Source: Siniperca chuatsi
Taxonomy: Eukaryota > Chordata > Actinopteri > Centrarchiformes > Sinipercidae
NCBI RefSeq assembly: GCF_020085105.1
Contig: NC_058056.1
Span: 18,958,429-19,022,428, forward strand
Reading direction: 5' to 3'
Length of the DNA: 64,000 nucleotides
Shown here: positions 22,078-35,849 of the stretch, one piece after another
Numbering within the stretch: position 1 is the stretch's first letter
How the letters are laid out: each line of letters starts with the position of its first letter
Notes under the pieces: generated by a model
Seen by the model: only the letters and a program-made list of their open reading frames with translations
Databases searched by the model: none
Told to the model about the DNA's origin: nothing
Position numbers and translations under genes: made by a program

Positions 22078-24504
22078 GTTTTTGTGGGAGTTTTTCATTG
22101 TTCTCACTGAGGGTCTGAGAGTTGAGTTCATTTAATGTTTCATAGTGTGGGTGTTATGAAGCCCTTTGAAAGTGTAATTAGGATTAAGGGCTACAAGAAT
22201 ATTGATTTAAGATTTGACTTAAAATTTCTCATTTCGAGTGTATAAATCTAACCTCTAACTCATATAAATGAACTGACTCATATCCCAGAAGGCCTAAGAA
22301 AACCACATTCCTAGCTTTTCTCTTTTATGTGGCCACAGGAAAATTGCCAGGTCCACGCCTCCATATCGGCTCCTTGTAATTTTGATAGGCATTTCATTTG
22401 AATCTATTGTTTGGTCATTGTAAGCACTCCTGGATAAACTGCTGAAAGGCATCAGCGCAGAGAAAAACACAAAACATTGGCTTCTTTCTTACTTGTTTTG
22501 AGATGTGAAGGAGCCTCTCACAGTTTATATGACTGACTGTAAGGGCTGCTGCTCTGTGACTCGCTGAGCTTTGGGCCGTGCCTGATGACCAGAGACCACT
22601 GGGTGGACCACTGGACGGGACTGTGTCCACTCCTCTCCCCTCTCACGGACATCCTCGGGGAGCATTAATGTTGTTTTGAACACCTGTGGTTATGCTGTGC
22701 CTCAAAAATGTTTTTCTCTTCTTTGATGTTGACCAATGGCCATAAGTAACCAAAAGGTAAAATACAGACACAAGTACAAGTACACCTTCTTCTACCTAAA
22801 TTAAGACTCCAGAAAGCCTGTTTGGTACATTTAAATGATTTTTTTAGTCCTTCTTATCTGATGCATTTAGATCCCCCTCTCATTGTTTATAAGAAGTTGA
22901 TATCCGTAGTTCTTGTTGATGTGATTGTAAGTGCTGCAGGGTGCTGGCCAGATGGACATTTTACACATGAGGGGAGTGGATTGGATGTAAAAATGAACAG
23001 TCATGGAGGAAAGTATGGTGGGGTATCCAGACATTGGTCTCCCATTATAAATTTCTGTGCTGCCACAGAGGAGGGAAAACAAGAACATTTTCTTCTTGTG
23101 CTTTTCTAAATTTAAGAAGAAATGCCGACTGTCTGGACTGTAGGATGTAATTGTTTACATGTTAACATAGTTTTGTTTTGTACAGACTTGAAGAAAGTAA
23201 TTATGAGATGCATAGGGCTTTTTGGTCTATAAGTTATAGAAAATGGTTGACCCTAATGCTTGTTTCTCTAACAAAAAAAAAATTTTACATTGTTTTATCA
23301 GCTTGAGATTTCATGACATGACATGATTTTGAACTGATGACCTGTTTCAGAAGTCTGCTACAGAAAATAATGCATTACTTCTGTTTGGACTCTCAGGATT
23401 TTCATGCTCTATATCTGTGATTAGTGCTGACAGTATTTTTAAGCAGCACTAGCCCTCCTAAATCCCAAATAAGTCTATTTGGATTTCTGTTATTGGAGTT
23501 TTTTAATAGTTTGTTTATAAGAGGTCTAAAAGGGAATAAGACCTCTCTGGGGTCTAATTGACCTTAAATAACATCACTGTGAAGAATGGCATACTGTTCA
23601 TTTTTTGGGAAATTACTTTTTGTCAAACAAAAAGAATATATATTTCATCACATATAAAAATTATATGGCAAAGAGAACATGTTACTTCAGTACTTTTAAT
23701 ATTTAATACCTTTAACCTAATCATTTGTTTGATATAAAAATACATGAAGATATATATTCAACACTTTGGCACCAACTCTAAAAAAGACTGAAGAAAATGC
23801 TGCCTGAAGATTATGAAAATTGCAGCAGGTACCTCACTAAATAAAGCCTATGGGGAAAATGAATACACAATGCTTCTCTGTGCATCATGCATCATATTTA
23901 TAGTCAAAGCCACAAATTACTGTATCATGTCCCTTATGACGCATTTTTCAGTCTCTTAGTGGTTGGGAGACAAGGAGAATCTTAATTTGCAACCCTTTTG
24001 GTAGCAATAATGGTAAGGTAGCAGAAAACCTAAACGATTGAACTTTAATTCCCACTTTCCGCAGTAAAACTAATTCTATAGATATAGCAGAAAAAGTATG
24101 GGAATAAATAGATGAAGAGGGTGATCAAAACATATCTTTTTTTAACTCCCAAGGCAACGCTCTCATTTTCATGGCTTGCTACCTTGGGGTTTGGCAGAAT
24201 GCCACTGGGAGAAATGTGTAGGGTGACCCACTAGAGACACAGAGGGTAGAGACAGTGACCACATACACCCACCCTGCCCTGCAGGCATGGGTTATACACA
24301 TCATACTGTATGGTCTAGATTCAAATCATGTCTACAGGGCTAATAATGTTCACTACTTGCCACTTTCAGTGCTCAAAACTGTTTTCTTGATTTATTATTT
24401 ATTTTGAGGAAGATGTATTTTAATTTAGCCGCTTTCAAAATAATTATCCTTGCTGCAAAAATTTCCAGATACTTAGTTACCCTAAGAAGTATATTATATT
24501 ATTA
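22078..24504. other. Gene-free stretch, nothing recognised
   Basis: AT-rich intergenic DNA without a splice-bounded exon or an RNA gene that I can see. The longest frames (about 95 codons near 22.8 kb) show no family resemblance. Confidence 0.45.
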
Positions 24505-25025
24505 CAAATATGGGTAAAGATTGATACCACTCTCATGTCTGTACAGTAAATATAAAGCCACCGCCACCAGCCGGCTAACTTAGCTTAGCATAAAGACTGA
24601 AAAAAGGGAAAACAGCATGATGATGCATGATGCTCTGTCCAAAGGTAACAAAATCCACCTTCCTGCACCTCTAAAGCTCATTAATTAACATGTTTTATCT
24701 TGTTTGTCTAATCCGTACAAAAAACAACAAATCATAGTTACGGATACGGATCAGTTTATTTTATACTTATACCAACCTGATACTTAATTTATTTTCTGAC
24801 CTGTTTTTTATAGTGTTTTATAGTGTATCATATTGTTTGCTAGTACTTTCTCCTGTGTCACTGACGTAAACGCGAGCTACTGCAACAAAGAGTTTCCCTA
24901 CGGGGATCGATAAAGTATTTCTGATTCTGATTCTGATTCATACAGATTATGTGTGGTGTTGATCTTCTCATCCAATGCTAACATGTTAACTCTCTGCAAG
25001 AAAGTGAATAAACATATTTCCCTAA
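24505..25025. repeat. Second copy of the 2.4-kb-type element, interrupted by a retrotransposon tail
   Basis: From 24,505 the sequence parallels the interior of the element at 2,418-2,867 (GATTGATACCACTCTCATG, GCTTAGCTTAGCATAAAG, AAGGTAACAAAATCCACC). The parallel stops near 24,730. At 24,958-25,022 the element's right-end sequence resumes (GCAAGAAAGTGAATAAAC...TTTCCC). The roughly 210 bp between end in GATAAAGTATTTCTGATTC and a short ATTCTG repeat, which looks like the 3' tail of a fish non-LTR retrotransposon. The left terminus of the host element is missing. Confidence 0.65.
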
Positions 25026-26949
25026 ATGTCTTCTTGTGATCATGTGATCATACCTCTGCCTCCTGCTACCGAGGAATGGGAGAACGACCTTAAGAAGTGG
25101 TCTTGGATAGCAATATCAAACAAAGTTAATTTAGCGTTAGCTAAATTATGTAGTGATGTGGCTCTCACTGAACTCTATGTCTGTTTTGAAATAGACTTCT
25201 GTTCCACCTCCATCAATAAAACACACCCAACTTTATTACTATGGAAGTACTGATAAGCCTCAGAGCCTTTCACATTGTTCATCACTTCGCTGTTTAGCCC
25301 CCCTCCCCACCCCTATAATTTCTGTACAGTCCCTTAGGTGATTATCAAAGCTTCAGTTTTTGCTATGCTTCTCAGAAATATCACAGAAACATCAAACACA
25401 GTTTTATACACAGAAACTTCACTTCTTTCTCCAACCTGAAGTCAACCATGAACAGATATGTTCCTAAATAATTTAAGTGGAATTAGCTTAATGATCTATA
25501 CTGTGTACACCTAATGACTCAATTTTGGATGAAGAATGAGAGTTCATTTTTGGAAAGTCTTTTTGGCAGCCTCATGTGTTTACGCTGCTCTTTTACGGTG
25601 TGAATTTGAGGTGGAGAGTTAAGTACTCGACCCAAGGGGTTTAGTTGTGGTTGTCCACCTGGGTTTTTTCAATCTGGAGGCTTGTGTCTCACTTCCAGGT
25701 CCAGCACCTTACATCTCTGGACCATTTGAGTTTCTGGGAACAGAAACAAACAGACCTGCTGAGTAATCTAAAAGTTGGGCGGAAACTGCAATCTGGCAGT
25801 CTAATTGCTTCGTTGTTCCACACCCATTCATACAAATAAACTTCATTGTCCATATTGTGAACAGGTTTTAGTAGCACAACATGCCAGAAAACAAATAAGA
25901 TCGTATCACCTTTCATTAAGAGTTAATTTCATACAGCTCAGTGTAAACACATAAGTCAATGAATCTTATTTACAAGTAAGCCTAATTTAGATTTCTACCC
26001 TTGTCCATCTTAATTCAGAGCATACTGTTGCTGACATTCAAAGAGGGCTATTTAGCAAGCTGCAGGTGATGAATATAGTTAAAGTACCACAAAAAAGGCT
26101 TCATGGTCTGTACCATGTGAAACAAACATAATTAAAGCACATGTGCAACAGAAGGCACATGTTCTGCACTGCAGGCTCCCCGATTTTATCTGTGAGACTG
26201 TGCCTCGTGGTGTTTGACATCACTGATTACAGAGCATGTGCCGCATTAAGTTACTGTTACTGTACCCTGGGAAAGTTGAGAATGTGGGATCACGCATAAT
26301 TAGACATTTAGCGCCAACCCTCCCCACAGATGAACACACCCTTCACCACAACAGATAGGCCAGGGAATTAAAAGTGTCCCAGCACCGCCTGATATCAACC
26401 GCTGGAGTCAAAAACGCCCTCCCTCTGCTATCTAGGACTGAACTTACTGTAACCCACACAATAAAGGCCCAAGGGGAGCATGAAATCCAATAATAACCCC
26501 AAAAGGCATCATTCAGTCTTCAGGCTGAAGCAACTGCAGCAGGAATCTCAAGTAATCTGTATTTTAGAGCAGAAAAAGTCCCATGAGCTATCATAAACTT
26601 ATATATAGCAATAAAAGCTCCAATCAGAGCTCAGACAAATTAGAGGTATATCGTGTTTTAGCATAGAATTACAATTCTATTTCTACAGATCGAACATCTC
26701 TGAAACCATCGTACGAAGGTTATTTCAAGGCTTTCATTAAGTCTTTCATGAACCCTAACTACCACGGCGCGCAGAAGAATAGAATGATTCTCAGCCGACG
26801 TGAAGCTGCAAGACATCTCTGCAGTTTGTGGTTTTATGCACCAACACATACCCATACTTGAGGGTATTTCAGGAGTGCCCGGAGCATCACTTTGCATCTA
26901 AAAAAAATGCTAACAACAATTCCCAAAGAGTACAAGATGTTAACTTGAT
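25026..26949. other. Gene-free stretch with a possible conserved non-coding block
   Basis: No gene was recognised. The part at about 26,160-26,560 is less AT-rich and free of the repeat families seen elsewhere, so it is a candidate for comparison between species. The sequence alone gives no function. Confidence 0.3.
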
Positions 26950-27920
26950 CCCAGTTGTAGACAGTAACTAAGGGCATTTACTAAAGTACTGTACTTAAAG
27001 GGGAACTCAGCCGATTTTACACATCAAAGTCTGTTTACAGGTCTTGGGGTGTACTATTGCATATGTGAAAAAAGTAACGAAATCTGATAAACGGACTCAA
27101 GTCATGCAACTTGGGGCAGCGTCGGTTGGGACTGAAGACTTGAAACAAAAAAAATTTGGGGGGTGTGGAGTTAGAAAGAAGTGAGCTTACCAGATTTCTG
27201 CAGTCCGCTCCTCATCTCTGCTTGATGCTAGTGGCTCGAGACTACATTAGCCACTACCAGCATAACACACCAGAATCTCTGATCAAACTGTCTGAGGTGC
27301 ATTGTGGGCAATGTAGGTGCCAAATATTGACAAGGAAGAAGAATGTGTGGAATAAAAAAGACGATATCTTTTTTAAACTGTCCAACGTGAGTTCAACAAT
27401 GTTATAGAAATGCAATGCTAAATTGGTGCAGTACTCTTTTAAGTAGCGGTAACATGAGTGTTTCCAGTCTATGTTACTTAATACTTCTACTCCACTAAAT
27501 TTCAGAGGAAATATTGTACTTTTTACTCCACATTTCCCTTACAGCTAGTTACCGGTTACTTTTCAGTTTAAAAGTTTAACTAAAAAACTAATTATGAGCT
27601 CCTATAAAGCAATGCATTGCTAAAGATTAAACCAGTGTTTCACAATCTTTTTTGCTTTTTGTCTTGTTTCAGATTTCTGTGAGTTGTCCATACTGGACCT
27701 TTACGTATTTAGAAATAGCTCCACCTCAGCTACAACAGTAAAATGCTACTCACACACTGATGCATCTGTATTAACAATTTAAATATGTCATATATAACAA
27801 TATACAATGTCACTCACAGGGTCAATTTTTCTTCAGTATTGTAGTATTTTTACAGTGTTGTACTGGTATTTTTACTTAAAATGTAAAAGATCTGAATACA
27901 TCTTACACCAGTGTTCGGTC
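26950..27920. repeat. Teleost TACTTTTACTTAAG-type element with a nested insertion
   Basis: The outer repeat has the characteristic GTACTTTTTACTCCAC, TTACTTAATACTTC and TATTTTTACTTAAAATG blocks. It is split by about 450 bp (26,995-27,445) that begins GGGGAACTCAGCCGATTTTACAC and belongs to a different dispersed family. Other copies of the outer family occur at 34.1, 38.4 and 47.3-48.1 kb. Boundaries are approximate. Confidence 0.6.
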
Positions 27921-29689
27921 CTGCCTGCCACTGAGGCACTAGCTCTATCTATGATGGATGATTTGCTAAAAGATGTGTTCAGTCAGCTTTCAGCATGTGT
28001 TCAAACTCTGTGGGTCCAGATCCAGCAGTAAATCAAAGATTAGTCATCATTGTGGTAACAGCACAGTGAAAAACAGCTTCCTTAAAAAAAGCTCTCTGGC
28101 TTTCCATTGTCTAAACACCAAAACCAACTCCAGGCTCTACAACATAACATTTTGTATGCTTAATATGTTGCTTAATGAAGCAACAAAACCATGGCAACAG
28201 CCACTATTGTATGTATGAGTAAACCAGAGTAAGTATGTTCTTAACCCATAAAAACTGGGGGAAGTACATTTGCACACTGTGTTCCAATCCTGAGGCAAAA
28301 AGTGCTTTAAATATCTGAAAGTCTTTTGAATCTTTCTTTTAGTGCACAATGAAACTATATCTTTATCTGTCTATAGTCTATCATCTAAAAGTCCCTTTTA
28401 TAGCAGGATGTTTATTATTTTGTTCCTTATTTTTAAGACTTGTTGGACAGTACAGTATAAATCACCAAACTCTAATAGTGTTTGGATGGGGGTTATGTAT
28501 TGGGCACTTACACAAATCATTTAAGCCAAACAAAATAGAAAGAAATAAAAAGAAATAACTTTGCTTCAGGCGCACGACAACTAAACTGATTATCTGTGAT
28601 GGTTGTGGTTTGAAAAGTCTGGGAAATACCTTCCAGCTGTCTGTTTTGAAAATGTGTTTGACAAAGTGTGTGTGTCTGTGCACCTCTGTCTTTTTGTTTT
28701 ATCTCCAGGTGATAACTGACATTTACAGTTTATTGCTGCATTTCATCACAGAGCAGAAAACTTAAATTGTCTGGAGGAGCTCACCTCAGCTCTCCTGCTC
28801 TCTGTACAGACTGGAGAAGAAGACTTATTTCCACAAACTGAAGCTTATGCTAAGCTCTCAGTTGGCAGCTGAAGTCAAACTGGGAGAGACTGACAGACCG
28901 GAGAGTCTGTGCAGCTTTTTTGACTCCCGAAAAAAGCTCCCCAGCTTATAATGTCAGGTTTTGGCACATTTCCGACCTTTAATTTGAAGAGGGTGTTTCA
29001 CAGTCACGAAACCTTAGAGAGATAATAGCAGGTGAAAGTATAGCTTATAGTTGCTGCATGTGTACAGGCGTGGAATATAATTAGCTTAATTTCAATGAAG
29101 CAAACCGCTTGTCTGTGAGGTATAGATGGGATCAAACTCTGCAATCAACAGAGGGGCTTCACACTGTGTATATAAAGTGAAAGTGAATGGCTGAAATAAG
29201 AGTGCAAACTAATCTTATTTAGGTTTTAAATCTCTTATTTCATATCTGTTAGGAAAACAGTAAATGTATGCAATTTAAACTGACTTAACAACAGCGCAAC
29301 AGGAGAAGATAACCCTCTGTCATTAGAAATATAACGTAATACCTGACTACAAACATTTTTCATCTGTGTGAAATCCCTCATTAACCATGACCTTAAGTTA
29401 ACTAAAAATTCTTGTTTAGTTTTTGTTCAAAATATATTTAATGTTGATTGAATCAACATAAGTTCATAGAAAACTCTTCAGTGGTGTATATTTTCAGGAA
29501 AATTCCTCACTCTTTTAGAAGTACTCCACCTTGCTGTGGCCTCGGGCCTTCATTGTTCAGCCTGCCATCCCTGTAACAGAATAGTTCCAAAAATGAATAT
29601 ATGATGTTCACTGGGAGGCACTCACAATCTGAGTCATATTTGTTGTAACCCAATAATCAAATGACAAATGTTTGTTAAGAACAATTAGA
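27921..29689. other. Gene-free stretch, nothing recognised
   Basis: Only short unconserved frames. The patch at 28,740-28,960 (CTCACCTCAGCTCTCCTGCTC...) may be another dispersed repeat, but I cannot name it. Confidence 0.4.
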
Positions 29690-30200
29690 GCTGCTATAAT
29701 CAATATTTTTAACCATGCTGGTAGCATTGCTCTATGGCAATGACAGTATGTCAGTCAACCACTTCGATCCAGACTGAAATATCAACAACTATCAGATGGA
29801 TTACCATGAAATTTGTTACCAACATTCATGGTTTCCAGATGATGAATCCTACTGACTTTGGTGATCCACTGACTTTTCCTCTAGCGCCACCATAAGGTTC
29901 ACATTTTGAGTGGTTTTGAGTGAAATGTCTCAACATCTATTGGATGGACTGCCATGGAATTTGGTACGGACATTCATGACAATTTATAATAATTTAACTT
30001 TTTATCTAGCATGTGTTTAGTGCTGATTAACAAATGTTAGCATGCAAACACGCTGAACTAAGATGGTGAACATTATACCTGCTTAACATTAGCATGTTAG
30101 CATTGTCAATGTGACCATGTTAGCATGCTGACATTAGCATTTAGCTCCAAGGACCACTGTCCCTAAGTACAGCCTCACAGAGCCGCTAGCTAGCTTAGTC
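29690..30200 (+). repeat. Dispersed teleost repeat, opposite orientation to the 17.2-kb copy
   Basis: Blocks such as GGATGGACTGCCATGGAATT, GACTTTGGTGATCCACTGAC and ATTAGCATGTTAGCATTG are present. The GCATGCTAACA-type blocks match 17,190-17,940 in reverse complement. It is non-coding and its boundaries are approximate. Confidence 0.65.
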
Positions 30201-33115
30201 TTGTTACCTTAATAATGTACATGTCATGTGAAAGTGGGTTTTATTCTCCGTAGTTTCATAGTGTCACAACAAACACCTGACTCACCTGACTCTCAGGTCT
30301 CGTAAGCTTTCTTGCAGAAGTAGAGGGCAGCTTTGATAAACCCTCAGATAGACAAAGTTAGCGACTAGCTGGTGAACATAGTGGAGCATTTAGTAGCGAC
30401 TGTAGCCTATCTGGTGGGTGTGTAAAAAGGCAACTGCTAACACATTTGATAACACATTCACCATATCAATTTAAGGTGACAGCTTGCTGCAGAGGACCCC
30501 AAGTGGCAAACAAATCAATTAATGCAGGTTAAAGCTGCTATGTATACAATTAAAAAATCTGAATCTGAAAGAATGCACACCACTTTTCTCCTACCCCCAA
30601 GCTGACTGTGGAATGCACCTACTTCCATTTTATTAAAAACAAAAACTTATTCCATCAAAATAATTTGATGGAATAATGTTATGGTCATATTAAAAAAATA
30701 CAAATATTGGCATTAAGAAAATAAAAGAATGGGTGCATCTCTATATTGTAAAACAAATCATTAGTGGAAATAGAAACAGATGGCTTTGAATAAAAAATAC
30801 ATTTTTATTCACTCTCGCAACCGAAGTGGTTACAGCCTCCTGGAAATGGCTGGTTTGGCTCACTGAATGAGATGCACACAGCAGCGCAGTCTGTTAGTGA
30901 GGCCTGTTTCCATCTTGGAAAACATGTTTGATCAAATGTTCTGTCCCTTTATTAGACAACCACTTGAGAAAGCTGCTGCCATTTAAATGCTACTGCAGGA
31001 GTTTCCAGACACAGTCTGAGTCCACCTGTCTGTCTGGCATAAGATGGGATTCAAGCAGCGGCTACAACCACAGTTTTATTCAACCACAAGCTGTTGCAAT
31101 CTGACCAGAATGTGACTAGACCAACGTAAACACTGTAGCAGAAAAAGCGCCCCAGTATTAGTGCTGTAATTCTCTCTTCCTTTACCACAGGACCTCAAAC
31201 TTCCACATTTGGAGATTTTGTTTGAAATACAGAACTGTAAATAGCTGAGAAAAACACCAATTGGAAACTCTTCAAAGTCTTATATGTGCAGAATTAGCAG
31301 TTCACCTTGTGCCATCCAGACTCGACTGTCCAGTTCGAGAGAAAGAGAGAAAGACATATACTTACAGGCCTTAGCTGTGTCTTAAAAGCAAAGCCCATAC
31401 CCTTGGAAAAATTGTATTTACAGTAGCTGCATTATCCAGGGGAAAAAAAGGAGATTTGGTACAGGAATTATAGAAGAGATTAACAGAGGCTCTTTGTCGG
31501 GAAAGAAGGTCAGAGACCCAAAATAGTCATCAGGCCTGTCCTAGAAAGATCTTCCAGCAAGCTGTCATTGCAGTTAAACCTATACCTACTGCAATTGAGG
31601 GAGAGAGGACTGGGAAGTGACATTCTAATTATTATGTTAAGAGGAAGGGAAAGTTTTACATGTGGATCAGTCTGGTTAACAGGTCTACAGCCATGGTCAC
31701 TTAAGACAGCTGCAGCGTGCCGAAATTACAGAGCACAATGACTTACACTCCTTCAAGTTTAAGACCACTTGTCTCTGCTCGGCCTCACAGTAAAACAGGC
31801 TCTCCACAGAGAAACTGTTGGCTCATCAAAATAACAAACTCTTTGTTCTGCTTTGCAACATCGGCCCTGCAGACCACCTGGAAGCATTTATTATTTTTGT
31901 CATTACATGTGGATGACCTCTAAGAGAAATGTGAACCCTGAATTTTACACAGGAAGAAACAGGCCACGCTGGTATATTTATGAAGTTGTGTAAAAAAAAA
32001 AAACAATTCATCTAGACCCCCCAAGAAGCTATACTGATTTTAATTTAGAAAATTACATTTCCATAGCTTTCATCAGCTTACTATGCAGCTTACTCGCATA
32101 CATCATTTAACAAAACCCAGTCAGGATTCAGCCCATTAGACGCCTCAGCCTTGATATTTCCACAAAAAAACCTTTTATTAACAAGTGCATGAAAATGTTA
32201 AAAGCTAGAGGATTACAACTGTGCATGTTTCTTGTACCTACCTCTATCAACAGCTCATTTCATGTAAATGCAGGTCTAATTGCTCCTTTAAAGATGTGCT
32301 CAACCATGACTTTTCCTTATGAATAAGATTTAAATGACTTGTAATTTCACAGCGTCGTGCAGAATAGTGTTTCTGTTACATTTCTGAGTAAATGTCCACT
32401 AAGCACGACAAACCAAATTTAGCCTGTGAGCTTTTTTACACTTTGACTTCAGATTTGTTTTGTCTAAATGTCAGGGACAGTCTCAGATGACCTGTGGTTA
32501 AACATGTTTAATGCTCTATGGTTGGGTGTTCAAAAGATACACTGAAGGCAAGAAATACCCGAGACCCATGCTGTGTCAGACAGCTTTTTATTTCCACAAT
32601 CACAGGCCACGTGAGGTTCTGGACAAACTCACAACAGAAGTGTTTTTGCATTCAGGATCCACCTTTGGCGTGTCTCTTCAAAATATCCTGCAAATACGAA
32701 GTCTGGTCCCCTAAACCCTTTAAACAAACACAACGAGAAGCCAGCTACCAACATGCAAACCATTTGGAATGAAACTTCACTTTGTGTGTTCTCGTCCTGA
32801 TTTATTCTGGGATGTTCTTCTGTCTGTGGATTACCAATAACAAACTCCAAAACATCTGCAGAGAGCCACCTGTCTGAATGATTGTGGGGATTTTTTCCTT
32901 AATATTTTCAGATAGGAAGCCAATTGAATACTCTGTAGAGCACGTATAGATTTTGTCACATTCCGTACACTTGGTACAGTTTGACCAAGTGGCTTTGATT
33001 TTTCTCCGGTTTCAATTATAAGAACGGAATGTGTAAGCAGGTATATCAGGGTCCAAGCACTCGGAACCAAAGGCATAGTGACAACTGGAGGGATGAGGCA
33101 TCACTGAAAAGGGCT
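30201..33115. other. Gene-free stretch, nothing recognised
   Basis: No conserved exon, RNA gene or clear repeat family was read in this interval. A (GA)-rich patch lies near 31,340. Confidence 0.4.
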
Positions 33116-33560
33116 TAAACAGGTGGTTTTAATAATAATAATAATAAATTAATTTGTATAGCACATTTGATGCAGAGATGCAGCCCAAAGTGCTTAACTA
33201 AATAGATTAAAAATAATAATAATTTAAAAAAAACAATAACAATAGGTACAAAAATATCAATAAGTAAGTATAATAAATAGCAAAGGCAATAGAAAAACAA
33301 ACAGAGGAAACAGAAACAGTGAGTCAAGTTAAAAAGATAGGCCTTTAATTTCTTTTTAAAAATACCAAGGGAGTTGGCTGTTCTAAGATCCAAGGGGAGG
33401 GTGCTCTACAGTTTAGGGCCATAAAAACAGAGAGCAGCCTTACCAGATTGTATGCTTTTGTTTGTATGCTTGGGCAGGTTGAGAGATCTGTTGCAGACAT
33501 GGACTACAAGGGTCGTGAATTCAGATATATCCTTTTGCGTCTCATTCACGAGGGTCTCCT
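33116..33560. repeat. Dispersed repeat opening with an (ATA)n tract
   Basis: An ATA/TAA microsatellite at about 33,128-33,147 leads into TTTGTATAGCACATTTGATG and GCAGCCCAAAGTGCTT. This resembles the 5' part of a common teleost repeat (compare TTTATATAGCGCC at 13.9 kb). The tail contains CCAAGGGGAGGGTGCTCTAC. It is non-coding. Confidence 0.55.
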
Positions 33561-34084
33561 AGTTAAGGTGCTGTTCTCTGCAACAGACTAAAAATCTAAA
33601 GGGTAAAAATAAAGATGTATATATTAAACGTACCCTATGGAGTTTATGACCACTAGTAATGATATAGAGCAATGTTTTTACATGCAAGCCCATGTTTTGT
33701 TTGTTATCAAACGTGCACAAGGACGCACACGCATGCGCACACACATGGATGACACGATAAACATTGTTGCCAATGGTTTCACACTATTCCACTGATCATC
33801 GGGTAGCAGTAATGTTCCGATAAAATGCAGCAATTCACCAGCAAAAGCAGGGAAGAAGAATACTGCTGGCAAAGAAACATGGGTGTAAATAATGCAGGTT
33901 TCAAACTTTTTAGAAAAATTAGCTTTGCAAATGTTTTATGAGATCAACAGATTTATTAGACTTTAAACCTGCAATAACAGATTTTTTGACACATTGACGT
34001 ATCATCACCTTTTAATCGAAAGTCGATATGGCAAACTTGTTAGCAAACAGTTGCTTATTTACAGCAGTTGCAGATCATGTAAGC
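33561..34084. other. Gene-free stretch, nothing recognised
   Basis: Only short unconserved frames and a small CA/GC-rich patch near 33,730. No feature can be defended. Confidence 0.4.
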
Positions 34085-34345
34085 AGTATTTAGATACTTT
34101 AGTACTGTAGTAATGCTACAGTGTGTCTATTACAAGTAAAAGTCCTGCATTCAAAATGTTACTTAAGTAAAAGTATCTAAGTATGATCAGTAAAATGTAC
34201 TTGAAGTATCAAAAGTAAAAGTACTTTATTATGCAGAGTGGACCCTGTAGTGTTTTATTATATATTACTGATTTGGTACCTCTGATACATTTAAGTATGA
34301 GCAGCATTTTAATGTTGTAGCTGGCCGTAAAAGAACTCTTGCATT
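34085..34345. repeat. Teleost TACTTTTACTTAAG-type element
   Basis: Contains ACAAGTAAAAGTCCTGCATT, TTACTTAAGTAAAAGTATC and GTATCAAAAGTAAAAGTAC, the same blocks as the copies at 38.4 and 47.7 kb. It is a partial, non-coding copy. Confidence 0.7.
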
Positions 34346-35849
34346 ATTGCTTTTACTATGTTGTCAGTAGAGAGTAGACAGGATGATGTTGTTTGTGTAT
34401 ATTATATAATGCGCAATGTTTCCCATTTAGACTCAGTTAAGGCCACTGTTTCTGGCTCTGGTCAGAGTATCAGCCCACACAGCGTCCATCAGCCAGCAAA
34501 ACAAACCTCCAAACCACACCGGATCAAGACTCAACCCCAGCATTGTTATGGACATACTGTATGTTAAACTCCAGCTAACTTTCCATGGTCATGTCTCTAT
34601 ATACAAACATCATGAACAAAGATATGTGAATTGTGTGGACACTAACTAACAGTTTAGCTCCTACACCTATTTTGAGACAGACATGGCTGGAACCAAATAC
34701 AGTATACAGAAACAACACTTGTCTTGTCTCTCCGCAAGTCATTATGGCACAGTCCTAACTATCTACTCCAGAAAGTGAGGTGACATTGTGTTGTATAAAC
34801 ATTGTTTCTAGGTTGTCATTCTGCATTTCAGGCATAGAAAGTGTCATTTCCCCACCCCACACATTCCCAACTGCAGTATGTGCTTAAGTCAAACGTAATT
34901 ATGAACTGACAAGTCAAATATAAATCCACCTCTGCTCTGATGCAGTTTACTCTGCATTAAGAGAGCTGGGCGTTTTCATTCCCCTGTCTTTCACAAAGAC
35001 TTCTTCACACACACTGACAGGTTTTTTTTTTTTAAATGGCTGACGCTGCCTGATACAGACAGTGAAACCTGAAATTTTCACAGGCTTGATGTAGCAGATT
35101 AGTCATTATCCTTAAATACAGGACTTTGCAACCCACACTTAAGCACCAAAAATCCCATTAAGGTGATTTTATATAACTTTGATATCTTTAAATGATTCCA
35201 CACTGAGCAGATACTTCTAGCAGTCTGTCTTCTGTTTCACTGGGAATTTTTTAGCTTTGAAGAGATTTGGAATAAGGCAAGATGATCCAGAGAATAGTGG
35301 AAAGTTATAATGTAATGAATAACAAGCAAAGATTGTTTCCTTGCTGGAAAACAAAACAATAATGAAAAAAATATCTATATATGTTGTTCTGACCTTTTTA
35401 CTGTTGCAGCACCCCATAAACTTCCTGACTGAGTACTTCTAGTTAAATTAGTTTTTGGCTGTTGCAACTCTGAAACTGAAACTCTGAGTCAGACCTTTCC
35501 AGAACTAAACTTGCAGCAAATTGAACTAGAGAAACGATCAAATCTCATAGTCGAGATAAAGCAGCACTTGGCTGACTGGCAATATCCAAGCTCTCGCTTT
35601 CAGAAGTTTGTGTGACAGCAGCTTCATCCAGCAGACTGGTGATAACATCACAAGCAGCCTATGAGTGGAAATTTCCAAATATTTCAAACTTATCAACTTA
35701 ATTATGTAGTAAATATAAGTAAAATTTTAAATATTTTTGGTGGTGCATGGCTATTTGTTGAATCTTAGGAAAGCTTTCACTGCAACACACTGCTTCACAT
35801 TCATACTGCTACATGCATTCACACCTGGAAGTTGTTGAAGGATATCCAA
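34346..35849. other. Gene-free stretch, nothing recognised
   Basis: AT-rich with no conserved frame. An 11-T run lies near 35,024. Nothing else can be supported. Confidence 0.4.

Noticed and set aside
25026-25253. 75-codon frame downstream of the interrupted repeat
   Set aside because: Begins within the end of a dispersed repeat and has no conserved features.
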